Source of the DNA: Tillus elongatus
Taxonomy: Eukaryota; Arthropoda; Insecta; Coleoptera; Cleridae
DNA: 64,000 nucleotides
Assembly (NCBI GenBank): GCA_964006375.1
Contig: OZ023269.1
Span: 61,801,968 to 61,865,967 of the forward strand
Direction of reading: 5' to 3'
Shown: in pieces, positions 49,150 through 62,095 of the stretch
How positions within the stretch are numbered: the stretch's first letter is position 1
Layout: the number at the start of each line of letters is the position of its first letter
Notes under the pieces: model-generated
Databases searched by the model: none
What the model was told of the DNA's origin: nothing
The model's input: the letters and a program-made list of their open reading frames with translations, nothing else
Program-made: the position numbers and the translations under genes

Positions 49150-49599
49150 AATCAAAGACAATCACCAAAAGTAAACGGTAGCAGTAAAAAAGTAAAGTTC
49201 GATGGTAAAATACGATTCGAAATCATACTAAATTTAAAGCGAGGTGCTATAAAAGTTGGTAAGGAGGTTCCATCTGTGAACAATTTACTGCATCTAACGA
49301 GAAAAGTGATTAAAAATTTTGGTGGCCGTTAGACAGTCAAGACACCTCGAGTTATTCTCATACCGAAAAGTGAAGGTGTCTTTCCACTACTACCTCTAAC
49401 TTTTTGTGTTCTGTCAGCAATAGGTGCTCTGGGGGCTGCAGATATTGCTAAAGCTCTTAATGATGCAAAATCAGCCAAACAAAAATTGGAAGAATCAGAA
49501 CCTCATCACACGATGGAGGCTATTGCTGTTGGTCAGCGAGGTAGTGGTTTGTATATGAAGAAACAACGAAGCGGTAATGGGTATTTACATAAACCAAAA
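49150..49599 (+). pseudogene. pX-like core protein segment
   Basis: The frame reads RGAIKVGKEV, VIKNFGGR, a stop at 49,330, then TPRVILIPKSEGVFPLLPLT, SAIGALGAADIAKALNDAKS, AKQKLEESEPHHTMEAIAVG and GSGLYMKKQRSGNGYLHKPK. The LLPLxxxxLSAxGxLxG...IAKAxNDAK...MEAIAxGxGLYLKP pattern is the adenovirus pX/pVI-like segment of the Maverick/adintovirus core protein as I recall it: a hydrophobic Gly-rich stretch followed by basic sequence. In full elements the PLA2-like domain precedes it in the same protein; here that part is absent. Only one copy in the window. Confidence 0.75.
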
Positions 49600-49935
49600 A
49601 CGTATAAGTTGTTCACCTCTAACATATGTATATCTTGTGACATTTCTGATAAAATGAAAATTGAATATTTACGAGATGTATATATGCGAGACACTTCACC
49701 ATCAGCTGGACCACGTAAAACTGAATCATTCGTCATGAATTAGCAAACAAAGAGCCTGGCTGTTAATGGTTGGCAGTTAGGAAACGCGCTGATACAGCTG
49801 TGTACTTTGACTCATATGGAAACTTGAAGCCACCCATTGAATTGTTGTGTTATCTTAAAAACCCTACTATATTGTATAATCATGATGTATACCAAAAGTA
49901 TAATACTTATAATTGTGGTCACTTATGTTTAAAAT
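49600..49935 (+). pseudogene. Adenain-like cysteine protease, nearly continuous remnant
   Basis: Runs on in the same frame from the pX-like segment: FTSNICISCDISDKMKIEYL, RDVYMRDTSPSAGPRKTES (start of the protease fold, RGVFMRDxLP in relatives), LANKEPGC-stop-WLAV (the catalytic His of HWV is replaced by the TAA at 49,765-49,767), YFDSYGNLKPPIELLCYLKN (Asp region) and YNHDVYQKYNTYNCGHLC (catalytic Cys of CGHLC present). Adenain-like proteases process capsid precursors in adenoviruses and, by inference, Mavericks. Loss of the His and stops at 49,741 and 49,765 inactivate it. The fragment is about 110 codons. Confidence 0.75.
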
Positions 49936-49966
49936 GTTGAAATAAGAGACTTACACACTAGTGTGT

Positions 49967-50337
49967 AATGACAAATGTAAAGACCTGGTGTTCTTCACCT
50001 GGCAGTAAAATAAAATCAATAATAGAACGGGGTCAGTAATAAATGCATATTTGCAAAATTGTGGATTACATGGCACCAGAGACGTGGTGTGGTGCAGACG
50101 TAGGAACTGTGGAAACAACGGTAATGTAATGACGACAAATGTAAATACCTGGTGTTTTCACCCGGTAGCAAAAATAAAATCAATGAGAGAACGGGGTCAG
50201 TAATAAATGCTTAAGTAAGCATGTGCAAAATTGTGGATTCCACGGCACCACGGACCTGGTGTGGTCAGACGTAGGAAATGTGGTAAGAGCAACTTTTTGA
50301 CAAGGGCAATGTAATGACGACAAATAAGAGAACGGGG
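49967..50337. repeat. Tandem repeat, about 160-185 bp unit
   Basis: GTAATGACAAATGTAAAGACCTGG... at 49,967, GTAATGTAATGACGACAAATG... at 50,121 and a short third copy at 50,306 share AGAACGGGGTCAGTAATAAA and CACGTGG/ACCTGGTGTGGT motifs. No coding evidence. Confidence 0.8.
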
Positions 50338-50904
50338 TGGCAATGAGCGCGAATTTGAGACAGTTGTAACGAGGTAGAATAGGGAGACTCTGTCTGATTT
50401 TTCATACGAAATGCCCTTGCTTCTATATAATACTGATACACCTTCTCAATGCTAGAAACGCGAACGCCGGTTAATTGGGGCGAAAGTCCCGTGTATCAGA
50501 CGTTGCATTTCGCAACGCTGAAAACGACATTAGGTTCATATTGCCGTTCAGATGACTTCGCCTATACCATGTCTCCTTATTAATTTTACATTCTCATAAA
50601 TTAGCCTGACAACATTGGCATGTACATCATATTTAATGAAATATTCTAACAACTTACAAATTTACACAGAAAATAATTTCATGTCCTACTTACATTCATT
50701 ACTATTTACAGTATTTTAGCATAATCAGAATCAGGGAATTAGAATATCAGGAATAAGTGCATATTGCCTGTTAAAAATACATTAACAAATATAGTTGCAA
50801 GTATTTATTTTATGAGGCATTTCGACCTGCTCTACCATTAAATAAGTTTTGTTTTTATCAACAATATGGGGTGAAAAATTCCCGGGTAGGGCGGATACGG
50901 GATC
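50338..50904. other. Unassigned AT-rich stretch
   Basis: Nothing recognised except GAGCGCGAATTTG (50,347), a word also found in the 1-838 repeat arm. Confidence 0.4.
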
Positions 50905-50995
50905 CATAAGTGCGAGAGAAAAAAACAAGCCTGAAGTCTACGGTTGGTTACCTGTAATAGACGCTCCGCCGTGAGAACCGGAGTAGCGTACGACA
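50905..50995 (-). repeat. 330 bp repeat, partial inverted copy
   Basis: AAGTGCGAGAGAAAAAAACA...AGACGCTCCGCCGTGAGAACC matches the end of the repeat. The flank GGATCCATA is shared with 38,873-38,883. Confidence 0.75.
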
Positions 50996-50999
50996 AGAT

Positions 51000-53026
51000 C
51001 TTAACCTATGTTCTTGTAAATCAACATCACCATGGACTTTTCGGAAATATTTGTTTTTGAACAACTCTGTTTAAATGTTTTAAATTTGTAGAACGTCCGA
51101 ATTTTTCGATAGGAATGTTGAAAGTGATTTAAAACACAAATTTGCTTCTTTATATAACACTTACCTCATTGATTTCTTCAATAATTCATTCAATTCATTG
51201 CTATGCGCGTTATTACCAGCTGCCTAAGAAGCCACAATATTCCGGTTATCCGCAGCATCCCCGACCTAGAGGGTGGGGTGGTTAATCTACATGCCAAAAT
51301 CCAATGTTCTGTTAGAAATGCATCAAGGACGAACCCCGCCCCAAGGAATCTGCCCCCATTTCCGTCCAGTATCAAATAAATGATACTTGAAAAATATTCA
51401 ATGCATATACTAGGCTACGCATCAGAAACCCCACCGACAAACGAGACGCAAACAAACACATCAAACAAGAACTAACGATGTAAGCGAGTCTGGCTTAAGA
51501 CAGTTGCTGTTGTAAATAAAAGAGCATGCTTATATAGATGAACTCCAATCTGAAGCAGAAGACTTTTACAGTAAAAATATAGTTGAATTGTGTGCTGTAT
51601 ACTTGGCCGTACTGCTCCACCCAGTTCTTTGCTTTATCTTACACTCAGTACGCCTCAGAGATCTCTTTAACTAAGCCATTCTTTAAATATTTACCAGAAG
51701 TAGCACAATATCACTACAGAAATTGATGAACCAATGGGGTCTTAAAATGTTTATAATAGATTTTGAAAGTTGGCACAGCAACCGAGCAGAAAAATACAAC
51801 CAATGAGAGCGGTTGGTGGGAAAATGAAGAAGTGGATCAACAAAATCTACAGCCAATGTAACATTAGTAAGTTCGGTCAAAGTCTAAACGTAAAAGATGG
51901 TTGGTGTAAACATGAAAGTTGATTGTGATTGTATCAACATGATGTGTCATATAAATGAAAACGACGGTCCTGATTTTAGAGAACATCGACCACCAAATGT
52001 GAGAGAAATGAGAACCTATTTCGATAGCGACGACTGCATGAAACACCTCTACACAACGATCACCTAGTTGAAACATTACCAAAATCAAGGCTAATATGGT
52101 TTGTTATAAACTTATCTTTCTGTTTGAGAGACACCTGATTGGTCAAGGCTCATACTAACTGATTTCCATCTGTGCACATCAAAGTACATTTTGATATTTA
52201 TATCAACTGCTTCTCTTATATGTCTAACTGTATAACAAATATGTTAATATACTTTTGTGTTAAGTGTAACAGTTCATTGGAAAATAAATATCTCACATAT
52301 ATCTGTTAGTAAAGGTATATACCGGAAAATGTTGTTTTTTAATTTAGTAGCTAAGCAACCTTTATTGTCACAAAGAAAATCATATGAAGTATTGTGAATC
52401 GAGCTCGTTACAAGTGAAAAGCAGTGTGTGCTTTGGACATCTGCGCAGTGAAGGCCAAAAATTAAAAGTATGTGATTCGTGGGTAGTTGAAAAAGTGTTT
52501 GTGTTAAATGAATCTTTCAAAATAAAATGGCTACTTATCGTATTAATACGAATAACAGTAACAAAAGAGAAATCCATGGAAACTATGAAACATGTATTGT
52601 TTCAGCTCACTGTAGCTGCTTCAGCCAAACATGAGGCAATTAAAATCACTTGGTTTTGTTTGGTTTGTATATGTTTCAAAATAAGGAAAGAAAACAAATG
52701 AAATCATTCAATATTAAAAACAAAAATATTACAGTTTCAACTAATTATAAAAATATCTAATAGGAATTCATCGAGGAAATTTAAAGTTGCAGAATTGGAA
52801 TTTGCAGAAGGCGTGAGTGGGTTGGCACGTCTTTTGTGACTGAAGATGAACACTAATAAATGCATTTTAAAATACAACTAATGAATACATTTTACTTTTA
52901 CAATGTTTTTTAATTTATGTAACAACTTTACAATTTCAGCAAATAATATTATACAATTTGTAATACCACTAATAAATTTTCTTATATCAAATTTAACAGC
53001 GTGATACATACATATTGCATGGACTG
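51000..53026. other. Mostly unassigned stretch
   Basis: 51,245-51,165 (minus) reads VAS-stop-AAGNNAHSNELNELL, the C-terminus of the LWEL protein, so a further copy of its tail is present. The rest (51,390-53,026) shows open but unrecognised frames, for example 52,384-52,701 plus. No family motif found. Confidence 0.4.
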
Positions 53027-53412
53027 CTACAAGTTTCGGCAACCATCAACGTTTTTCAAATTGATAAGGTCCTCGCTGTAACCACATTTTAAAAACACCT
53101 CTTTAATATACCTTTTCATGATAACACCTTTCGCGTAAACTCTATCTACCCGCTTTTCGATAATATGTTTTTCTATTATGTTGGGTAATTCTTCTAAAGT
53201 AACGTTACCACAATCATAATCCATACACTTCTATGTTCTTTTTAACTTGATATATTTAACTATATCTGCATTTAATAACCTAGCGTTTTCGGAGTCTTAA
53301 ACATATAATGTGCAGATTTATAACTATTATAAATTACTAATTCTTTGGGTGCCTAGTCTGTTACACAGAAGCCTTTTGTATCTACCACGATAAACCTCAT
53401 CATAAAACTATG
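53027..53412 (-). pseudogene. Small accessory protein (VKG family), decayed
   Basis: Minus strand: MRFIVVDTKGFCVTD, stop, APKELVIYN, then 53,224-53,027 is open: DYDCGNVTLEELPNIIEKHI, DRVYAKGVIMKRYIKEVF. It resembles a small protein I recall beside arthropod Maverick genes (FKPP...HGIxWxxGxxPYxEL...VYVKGxEKxxWL). Function unknown. Lies downstream of the capsid gene on the same strand. Confidence 0.5.
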
Positions 53413-53439
53413 TATGGCAATGAAGATTTACATTATATA

Positions 53440-54090
53440 ACGCACGATGTTAGAGATTGGTACTGGACGTCGATGTCACGTGAATTACACAAAAACAGTT
53501 CGTGTGATCGAGAAAGTTGTTAGTAATTTTCATTTTCAATTTGATATCCACCGGAGCTGGCTTTATGGAATCGCTGTATCTTGAGCAATCAAATACAAAC
53601 ATGGGATATTTTATAAAAGCGTTGTAATTCATGAATTACAACGCTTTTATAAAATATCCCATGGTAGGTGTTGATTCTCTACCAACATACGAACGCTCGA
53701 TGTGATACCCTTGGTTAAAGTTCAGATTCATACCTTCTGTAGGGATTTGCTTATAATTTCAGCGAAGTCTTGAATCTTGAATGTGTTTTCTAACGTTATT
53801 GTATCGATCCGTAACAAATCTAGGTCGGTCAGTGTTTGAGGAAGTCTTAATGAACCACAGGCCTTAAGTTGAATTATTTAGATTCGGTAATTCATACATT
53901 TCCCATATTCTATATGGTAGAATAACCTTTTTATCCATAGTAATCGAGTTTCTTAATTGCTGTTGTATAACATCATTGGGGTGAATATGTAGTACCATGC
54001 ATTCAATGTTAAACAATAAAGCTTTTTCTGTATCTGCTGCGGCAACCAAATTGGAACATTTTCTAGTTATCCATATTAACGAATTGCCAA
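53440..54090 (-). pseudogene. Major capsid-like protein, copy with C-terminal motif
   Basis: From 54,049: AADTEKALLFNIECMVLHIH, KKVILPYRIWEMYELPNL (open to 53,864), then shifted frames through the PRFVI region, and 53,632-53,450 open: NAFIKYPMFVFDCSRYSDSI then KPAPVDIKLKMKI. FVxDCSxxxxSIK...VDIxLxxxI is the late motif of the same capsid-like family, which lets me place the two halves in one gene. A 64 bp perfect palindrome is inserted at the NYNAFIKYP position. Confidence 0.8.
53600..53663. repeat. 64 bp perfect palindrome
   Basis: CATGGGATATTTTATAAAAG... and its exact complement, arms of 32 bp with no spacer (centre 53,631/53,632). Lies inside the major capsid-like gene. Confidence 0.97.
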
Positions 54091-54149
54091 AAGCTCTCTT
54101 ATATAGTCTTTGAAAATATTACATAGGTACACAGTATCAGGAGAGGCCG

Positions 54150-54180
54150 CTGTCTAACAGCTGCCCAACAGCTGTCGTGT
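54150..54180. repeat. Short CAGCTG 12 bp repeat
   Basis: Two to three units of the same 12 bp repeat as 44,806-44,862. Confidence 0.75.
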
Positions 54181-54189
54181 TAAACTAAT

Positions 54190-54655
54190 TGGTTGAATTT
54201 CGTTGTTGTGTATTACCAGCGGCTTGAGAAGCCACTAAAAGCCGCAATCTATCAACCAACACCTTTAGATCAGTCCAGTGCATATACTCTTTCAGCTTCT
54301 TATTATGCATCATGTGTGGTATACCATAACCTGAAGTTATTGAAGTAGGACGTGACTTAGCGCCTGTTTATTTTTCTAGAATTGGTTTTACTACTTGTTG
54401 ATATTTGGGAGAACTGTTTCTTATAATGTCTTCGAACGATCATCATATCGTTCTCTTTTCTGTGAAGACTAGTATCTTTCATAATTTCCGCAAAATCAGG
54501 TAAAGCTTGCGAATTTTCCATAGCATCCGTAACAGGTTTTCTCATAAATAATCATTTTAACAGATGATTAGTATCAATTATTACCAGCCATAAATTTTTT
54601 ATCATCTATGGTTTGACAGCAAATTTAATAGGTTTGTTGCCAAGCATCCAAGTGT
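54190..54655 (-). pseudogene. LWEL accessory protein, second full-length relic
   Basis: Minus strand: NTWMLGNKPIKF, frameshift and deletion of the LWEL part, PVTDAMENSQALPDFAEIMK, TSLHRKENDM, ISTSSKTNSR and, in another frame, GIPHMMHNKKLKEYMHWTDL then LLVASQAAGN. Gives the YxHWxDL..LVxRLRLLVASQAAGN end of the family more clearly than 44,885-45,365. Same position relative to ATPase and capsid genes. Confidence 0.6.
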
Positions 54656-54659
54656 TGGT

Positions 54660-55135
54660 GGTTTTATCATAAATAGACACTATATATTGAATCATGAATG
54701 TTTCTCTGTGAAATAATAATCAACATAGTATTTTACACGAATAGGATATGAACTTAACATTAGTTCGTGAACTGAACAACTGAATACCAACGTTTTTCAG
54801 TTAACCGAGATTTATAAAGTGATCAAACTGCTTGTGTTAAATAAGTATCTTTAACAACAGTCACCATAATATGTTTGTTTTGCCGAAATCCACCACAAAG
54901 GAGTTTGAACTTTTCAAAACTCATATCGGTAGTTACATGATCATCATACGCAAGACTAATTTCATATTCTATTCATTGGTCGTTGTTGCCCTTACTTGGT
55001 GAAACTGTACCATACTACTGGCTTCACAGTGAAGTCAGAAAAATTATCTCCAGTCTGTATGTAGTAATAGCATCTTGTTTAAATTAAACTATGATGTCAG
55101 CACTATGACGCAACAATTGTTTCGGACACAAGTAT
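54660..55135 (-). pseudogene. Packaging ATPase, 3' part
   Basis: Starts at 55,135 within the FYLCPKQLL region (CTTGTGTCCGAAACAATTG) and contains the hairpin insert (54,985-55,080), then TTDMSFEKFKLL and later frames toward the LWEL gene. Cut off at 55,137, where the unknown block begins. Confidence 0.6.
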
Positions 55136-55137
55136 TG

Positions 55138-55679
55138 AATAACGCTGAACTTTATACAATATTACTCATCTTACTTGACTATAATTTTCGAAAACGTTTA
55201 GTCTTTAAAGGCACATTTGAAGGATATTATTGCAGATGAGTGCTATTTAAAAGCATCGATTACACTACTTATTGAATCTTCGACAACTCAGCAGAATGAT
55301 ATTCAGATACCTGGCCATGTTAGAATTTACATATCTGATGTAAAGAGCATGGTGCTGCGCTATACATCCGAAATGGTTTAAAATCAGATGAATTTAAAAT
55401 GTTGTCTGAAAACAAACGCGAAACTTTGGATTTGGGTAGTATACAAACCACCATCTACCCTCTTCACGCAGTTAAAGACAAATTCCACCACATGTATTGA
55501 GATATATATGTATTTTTGCATCTTCATCCAGAGTGTTTTCATCTTCACCTGGCTATACCGTACTGATGATGGCTAATAAGCTTGAAACACGTGTATGCGG
55601 TTGTCTCCTTGCGGCTTTGCTCTTAACCCTTCTTCTTGTATAGTACAGAAATTCCGTGTTATAAATCCTTTTATACTTA
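55138..55679 (+). repeat. Conserved block of unknown function, copy 3 (3' half)
   Basis: Matches 1,229-1,764 almost base for base, including the GTGTTTTCATCTTCACC tail and the TATACTTAG just before the TA tract. Starts abruptly at 55,138. Confidence 0.65.
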
Positions 55680-55793
<114 letters not shown>

Positions 55794-56189
55794 TATATTG
55801 CGTTACCTCTGTTATTGTGAAGTAGCTGTACAGATTAATATATTTCTCACTGTGATCAATTTCTGACCGAAGTATCGGTGTCGTAGTTTTCTCGTTGCTG
55901 CGCTTATGATTTGATCAATGTGTGCCGGTGAAAGAAAGTCGTAAATGTTGGGCTGTAAATATACAAGCTTCTATAATGATGAGTTAGTTCATCTAAAATT
56001 AGATGTTTCTACTTTAGGTTTTGTTTTGCTAATTATATGTTTTTTCGTATGTAACCCAGTTTTTCCCGGGTTGTATATTCTTAAAAGTGCGTTTGAAGAC
56101 AATTGAAAAATTGAACTTCCTATGTGCTGCATCATATTGATATACCAAAGACTAAATATCTAAGTAAGATAGTGAATCAGCTGGATAAC

Positions 56190-56740
56190 ATATGAACCAT
56201 CTGATACTAAAAAGCCAATTATTGATGAATTATATAAACCTGCAAGAATAAGCTTTAAACGTAGACGTAATGAATGTGGTAGATGATTTTGCTGAATTAC
56301 AGATTACTACAAAGAAACCTTTGGTTACAAGTACAGTTTAGTGGTTATAAATTGGTTTTGAAAGTATGTGTGGACTCGCTCTCTTAGATCTAAAAATGAT
56401 GAAGAGGTGACTAAAGCTATGGCAGATATTTAAGCTGATAGTACAGCACCAATCTTATCTTGGGTTAGTACTCTAAATTTAACGCAATAATGAAAAAATA
56501 CATCATTAATCACTATAGCACTGATAGTGAGTAATTATTATTCCACTTATGTATCTATATATAGATAGAGTCATACATCTTGAAAGAGAATATATATATA
56601 TAAAAATTTCAACTTGGTTTGTTCCTACAAGTGGCTTAATACATTACCTAACGTCACTGCTGCTTACAACTCTACTGTTCATCAAACAGCTGGTGCCTTA
56701 ATAAATAACAACATACGTTACATTAGTTTTTGAGTCAGTG
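56190..56740 (+). pseudogene. Maverick-type integrase remnant, copy B
   Basis: Same pieces as 29,290-29,835: DELYKPARISFKRRRN, GYKYSLVVINW, KYVWTRSLRSKN, HYSTDSE, TAAYNSTVHQTA. It differs by small indels (for example one base fewer near 56,282). Followed by the same open stretch (NSAEIVDEYQTYERIIFKSE). Confidence 0.7.
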
Positions 56741-56999
56741 GGGCTTCTGGAATATATCAGTAATGACGAAAATTCCGCAGAAATTGTTGACGAATATCAA
56801 ACTTATGAGAGAATCATCTTTAAAAGTGAAACTGAAGTAAAAATGACTAAAACTCAGGATCAATATTATGCATACTTAGGATTTAGAGTTAAACTTAATC
56901 GATATAAACATTTTTAATGAAGTTAAAGTTTATTTGACTAGCTATTGTTTGACCGACGCCACATTTCACTCATGAGAACCTTTTTTTTCTTCTCCGTTA

Positions 57000-57312
57000 T
57001 TATTTTGCCCTCTGAAGTGTGCCGATCGAAATGAATCCACGCCCTTCTTATCTGTTATTGTATTTGCCAATTTAAGTAGTTCGAAATATTGTGAAGAGCC
57101 AGCGTAGCTCACAGTGCAGCTGCAGCCAAGTCAGCGCCCAGATGAGACTCCGCCTAGCTTTCTGTCCCTAAAAGGTCCTATACGCGGCACTCTCAACGAA
57201 TGTTCGTACGATTTACTGGTAATTTCGCACAGACGTTACTACGGTTCTCACGGCGGAGCGTCTATTACAGGTAACCGACCGTAGACTTCACGCTCGTTTT
57301 ATTGTCTCGTCA
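57000..57312 (+). repeat. 330 bp repeat, copy B
   Basis: Equivalent to 30,075-30,419. Confidence 0.75.
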
Positions 57313-57540
57313 CTTTTAGATGTTAAATTATTCAGATTTGGTAATTCATACGTTTCCCATTTTCTATATGGTACCAGGATCTTTTTATTTAGGGCAATCG
57401 ACTGTGATAATTGTTTCTGTATAACTTCGCTTAGGTGGATAAGTTTCACCTGCAGCGCCATGTAATCAATGTAACTTTAATGCTTTATCTGCGTCGACTG
57501 CTCCAATCAAAATAAAGCAATTTCTTTCGCTCTGGGCTTT
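57313..57540 (-). pseudogene. Major capsid-like fragment, copy B
   Basis: Equivalent to 30,420-30,650, again interrupted at the NLNNST position by the 330 bp repeat. Confidence 0.55.
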
Positions 57541-58069
57541 AGTTGTTAACCGCAAATTTTCTAATACGCTTCTATTGGATTTGAAAATATTACACAAGTA
57601 GCAAGGAGGTATGCAGTAGCAAAGTCGGCCATCCTTCAGCATTGTATTGTATGTCCCCCGGATTGAATTAGAGCTCTTGTTTCATCATTGTTTGCTTCCA
57701 AAAGTGTTCGAATTGTTGTAACTATACCAAGATTTCTCACATGTTTAATAATCGGGCTGCTGCATTAGATGTTACTTGTACATCTCCAATCGTACCACTC
57801 GTCTCTCTACTGCCTATTATTAGTAGAACAGCTGAAGACCAAACGTAAAAATATCTTGTTGGTTGATTGCAGAATCACAGGTATCATATGGGCAAACGAA
57901 CTGGTTTGAGAAGCCTATGTGTGTATTTCTTTCCCTTTGATTGACTCGTCGTACACTGGGTCAGCGAATATATGTAGTCTGCTCAATATCGGTACCTAAT
58001 TAATCTAGATATTGCATGTGCTCCCAAGATAGAATCATCTTATGCAGGAAGCGAATATACTGAAGGTGG

Positions 58070-58310
58070 GGCGGCTTGATTGCTGGTATTTATAATCAAC
58101 ATAGTATGGTGGTCTCTGTCTCAATTCCAATATCACGATGATCTCCTCACCTTAAAACGTGACAGGTACTCAATTCTGATCGACGAGGTTTACATTTATA
58201 TGCGAAATAATGCGGGCCGTAAGAGGAATAAAAATCTTACTATATGGTTTTATATCAACGGCGTAACCTGGGTCTACCATAGGAGTAAACTCATATACTG
58301 TATGCGTAAC
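58070..58310 (-). pseudogene. Minor capsid-like C-terminal fragment
   Basis: Minus strand reads HTVYEFTPMVDPGYAVDIKP, YSKIFIPLTARIISHINVNL, VDQN, open over about 60 codons. Truncated at 58,310, where the sequence passes without spacer into the ATPase hairpin insert. Confidence 0.65.
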
Positions 58311-58600
58311 TTCTCTGGCTTCACTGTTAAGCCAGTAGTATGCTACAGTTTCATCAAGTAAGTGCATCAGTGATCAATGAATTGAATATGAAATTAGTCT
58401 TGTTAATGATGATCATGTAGTTACATGGATAGTTACCCATATGAGTTTTGAAAATTTAAACTCATTTGTGGTGGTTTTCGGCAAAACAAACATATTATGG
58501 TGGCTGTTGTTAAAGATACTAATTTAACACAAGGGGTTTGATCACTTTATATATCTCGGTTAACTGAAAAACGTTGGTATTCAGTTGTTCAGTTCACGAA
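58311..58600 (+). pseudogene. Packaging ATPase 3' part, copy B
   Basis: Begins in the hairpin insert and contains MSFENLNSFVVVFGKTNIL-type sequence (MSFEKF region with a frame change). Equivalent to 32,710-33,000. Confidence 0.6.
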
Positions 58601-58760
58601 CGAATGTTAATTTCATAGCCTATTGGTGTAAAATACTATGTTGATAAAAATTTCACAGAGAAACATTCACGTGATACAACATATAGTGTTATTTATGATA
58701 AAACCACCAATACTTGGATGCTTGGTAACAAACCTATTAAATTTGTTGTTAAATATAGAT
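58601..58760 (+). pseudogene. N-terminus of LWEL accessory protein, copy B
   Basis: Contains YDKTTNTWMLGNKPIKFVVK in one frame, equivalent to 33,001-33,190, then lost. Confidence 0.5.
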
Positions 58761-58845
58761 GATTAAAATGGACATAGCTTTCAAATATTGGCTGGTTATT
58801 ACCTATTCATTGATTGTTGTTGCACTTACCTGGTGAAACTTGTCG

Positions 58846-58927
58846 ATACTGCATACAGACTTGGAGAATACTTCTCTCGCTTCACTGTTGAAGCCAGAGA
58901 AGTATTCTCCAAGTCTGTATGCAGTAT
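58846..58927. repeat. Hairpin element, near-perfect copy
   Basis: TACTGCATACAGACTTGGAG... and its complement with almost no loop, matching 33,249-33,341. Confidence 0.85.
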
Positions 58928-58989
58928 GTTTATTACCTAGTTATTATCAATTTTTATTGGTACTAATCATCTGTTGAAATTAATATTTT

Positions 58990-59240
58990 TGAGAAAACCA
59001 GTTCTGAGCTGGCTTTTAATTAAAAGTCAACTCAGAATTGACATGGAAGTGGGAATCCAACTATCTAATTAAAACGAGGCAATGTTTAATCTATTTGGAC
59101 CGGACAGATTTTCCTGGAAAATTAGCCAGGAAAATCTGCCCATTCCAAGTAGATTAAACATTGCTTTGTTTCAATTAGACAATCCGATTCCCCCGTCCAT
59201 ACCAGTTCTGAGCTGGCTTTTAATTAATGTTACTATGTTT
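58990..59240. repeat. Foldback element, copy B
   Basis: Equivalent to 33,413-33,648, with the centre GACAGATTTTCCTGG / CCAGGAAAATCTGCC. Confidence 0.8.
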
Positions 59241-59449
59241 ATTTACACAAGCAATTAAAAGTTAGGCTTCGGTCATTGATTAAAAAACTAATCTACTCTG
59301 GTTTTCGTACAAGCAAGTGAAACGTAGGCTTCGCCTCGCTGATAAACTAGATTTACTATCTTTTGACTAAGTTCAATAAACCTATTCATGCGAGTGAATA
59401 AAAGTTGTGCCAGTGTCGTTTGAAAATAAAATAAATGAGGATGAAGAAA

Positions 59450-61014
<1,565 letters not shown>

Positions 61015-61320
61015 ATAACTAGAAATCGCTCCAATTTGGTTGCCGCAGCAGATACAGAAAACCTCATTTGGAGTATCAATCTTGGTGTGTGAAGGTCTTG
61101 TTGACAGTCATCAATAAATTACCTGTTTAGCTGCACGTAACTGGTTATCAGTTTTGTGGTCCAGACACTAAACTTAACGAACGTTTCAGGGGAGATAATC
61201 AACGCATCAATAATCTAGATCTTGCTTGTCTCTTGACAAGCACGATCTAGAGGATTGACATTGTATAATCATGATGTATACCAAAACTATAATACTTATA
61301 ATGCGGTCACTTATGTTTAC
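61015..61320 (+). pseudogene. Capsid/PLA2-like/protease-tail composite, copy B
   Basis: Same joined order as 35,455-35,770: CSNLVAAADTE-type scrap, GLVDS...LPV, GYQFCGPDTKLNERF, hairpin (61,213-61,250), protease tail (61,255-61,315). Confidence 0.6.
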
Positions 61321-61556
61321 AATTTTTAAATAAAGCACTTAAACAGTAGTATCTGTGTTTCAGTCATTGCGCTTACGCTTGCTTTCAATGGCTCTACGTC
61401 GATTGAAATATTTCCACCGTTAGTGTTAAAACCTCACTTTGACTAAATGCTCGCGCTTGCAAATTTTCAGAGATATAACACTATACCAAACATAGAGCGT
61501 GGGTGTAATAGTTTCACTACTTTTCTGCTGTGAGTGGTGATTAGAGTCGGCTAGAA

Positions 61557-62095
61557 ATGATTATTCTTGGTGGTTCGTATGAAATCAGTGATATCGAGAA
61601 ATACATTCAGAATGAGCATTGCGTCTTATATTAAGGATAAACATCAGTACCCTGCAGTAGAAAACAACATCGACGTGGTAAAGCTGTTTTAGCTAAAAGC
61701 CAACAACAACACTTTAAAATGTGAGATAACATGTCAGTATCATATAGACTTTTCTACCGATACTTCAATAGCCCCAATATTTCTAAACAACGTCTTACCG
61801 CTGGTAAAGTCCATGTTTCTGATTTACCGGTGGAAATTGTGATAGTGTAATATGGTAGATGGCAAACCTGCGCATACAGTATATGAGTTTACTCTTATGG
61901 TAGATCCAGGTTAAGCTGTTGATATAAAACCATATAGTAAGGTTTTTATGCGTCTTACGACCCGCATTATTTCGCATATAAATGTAAACCTCGTCGATCA
62001 GAATTGAGTACTTGTGACGTTTCAAGGTGAGGAGATCATTGTGATATTGGAATTGAGACAGAGACCACCATATTATGTTGATTATAAAAACCAGC
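61557..62095 (+). pseudogene. Minor capsid-like protein, copy B
   Basis: ATG at 61,557, MIILGGSYEISDIEKYIQNE, then the same frame changes as 36,007-36,545 plus an extra stop at about 61,690 (TTTTAGCTAAAAG). Evidently decaying independently after the duplication. Confidence 0.65.

Noticed and set aside
49967..50337. CRISPR-like array
   Set aside because: Units are about 160 bp without spacer structure, and the genome is clearly eukaryotic.
52384..52701. 105-codon plus-strand frame as a real gene
   Set aside because: Composition is unremarkable, the opposite strand is also open, and no motif is visible.
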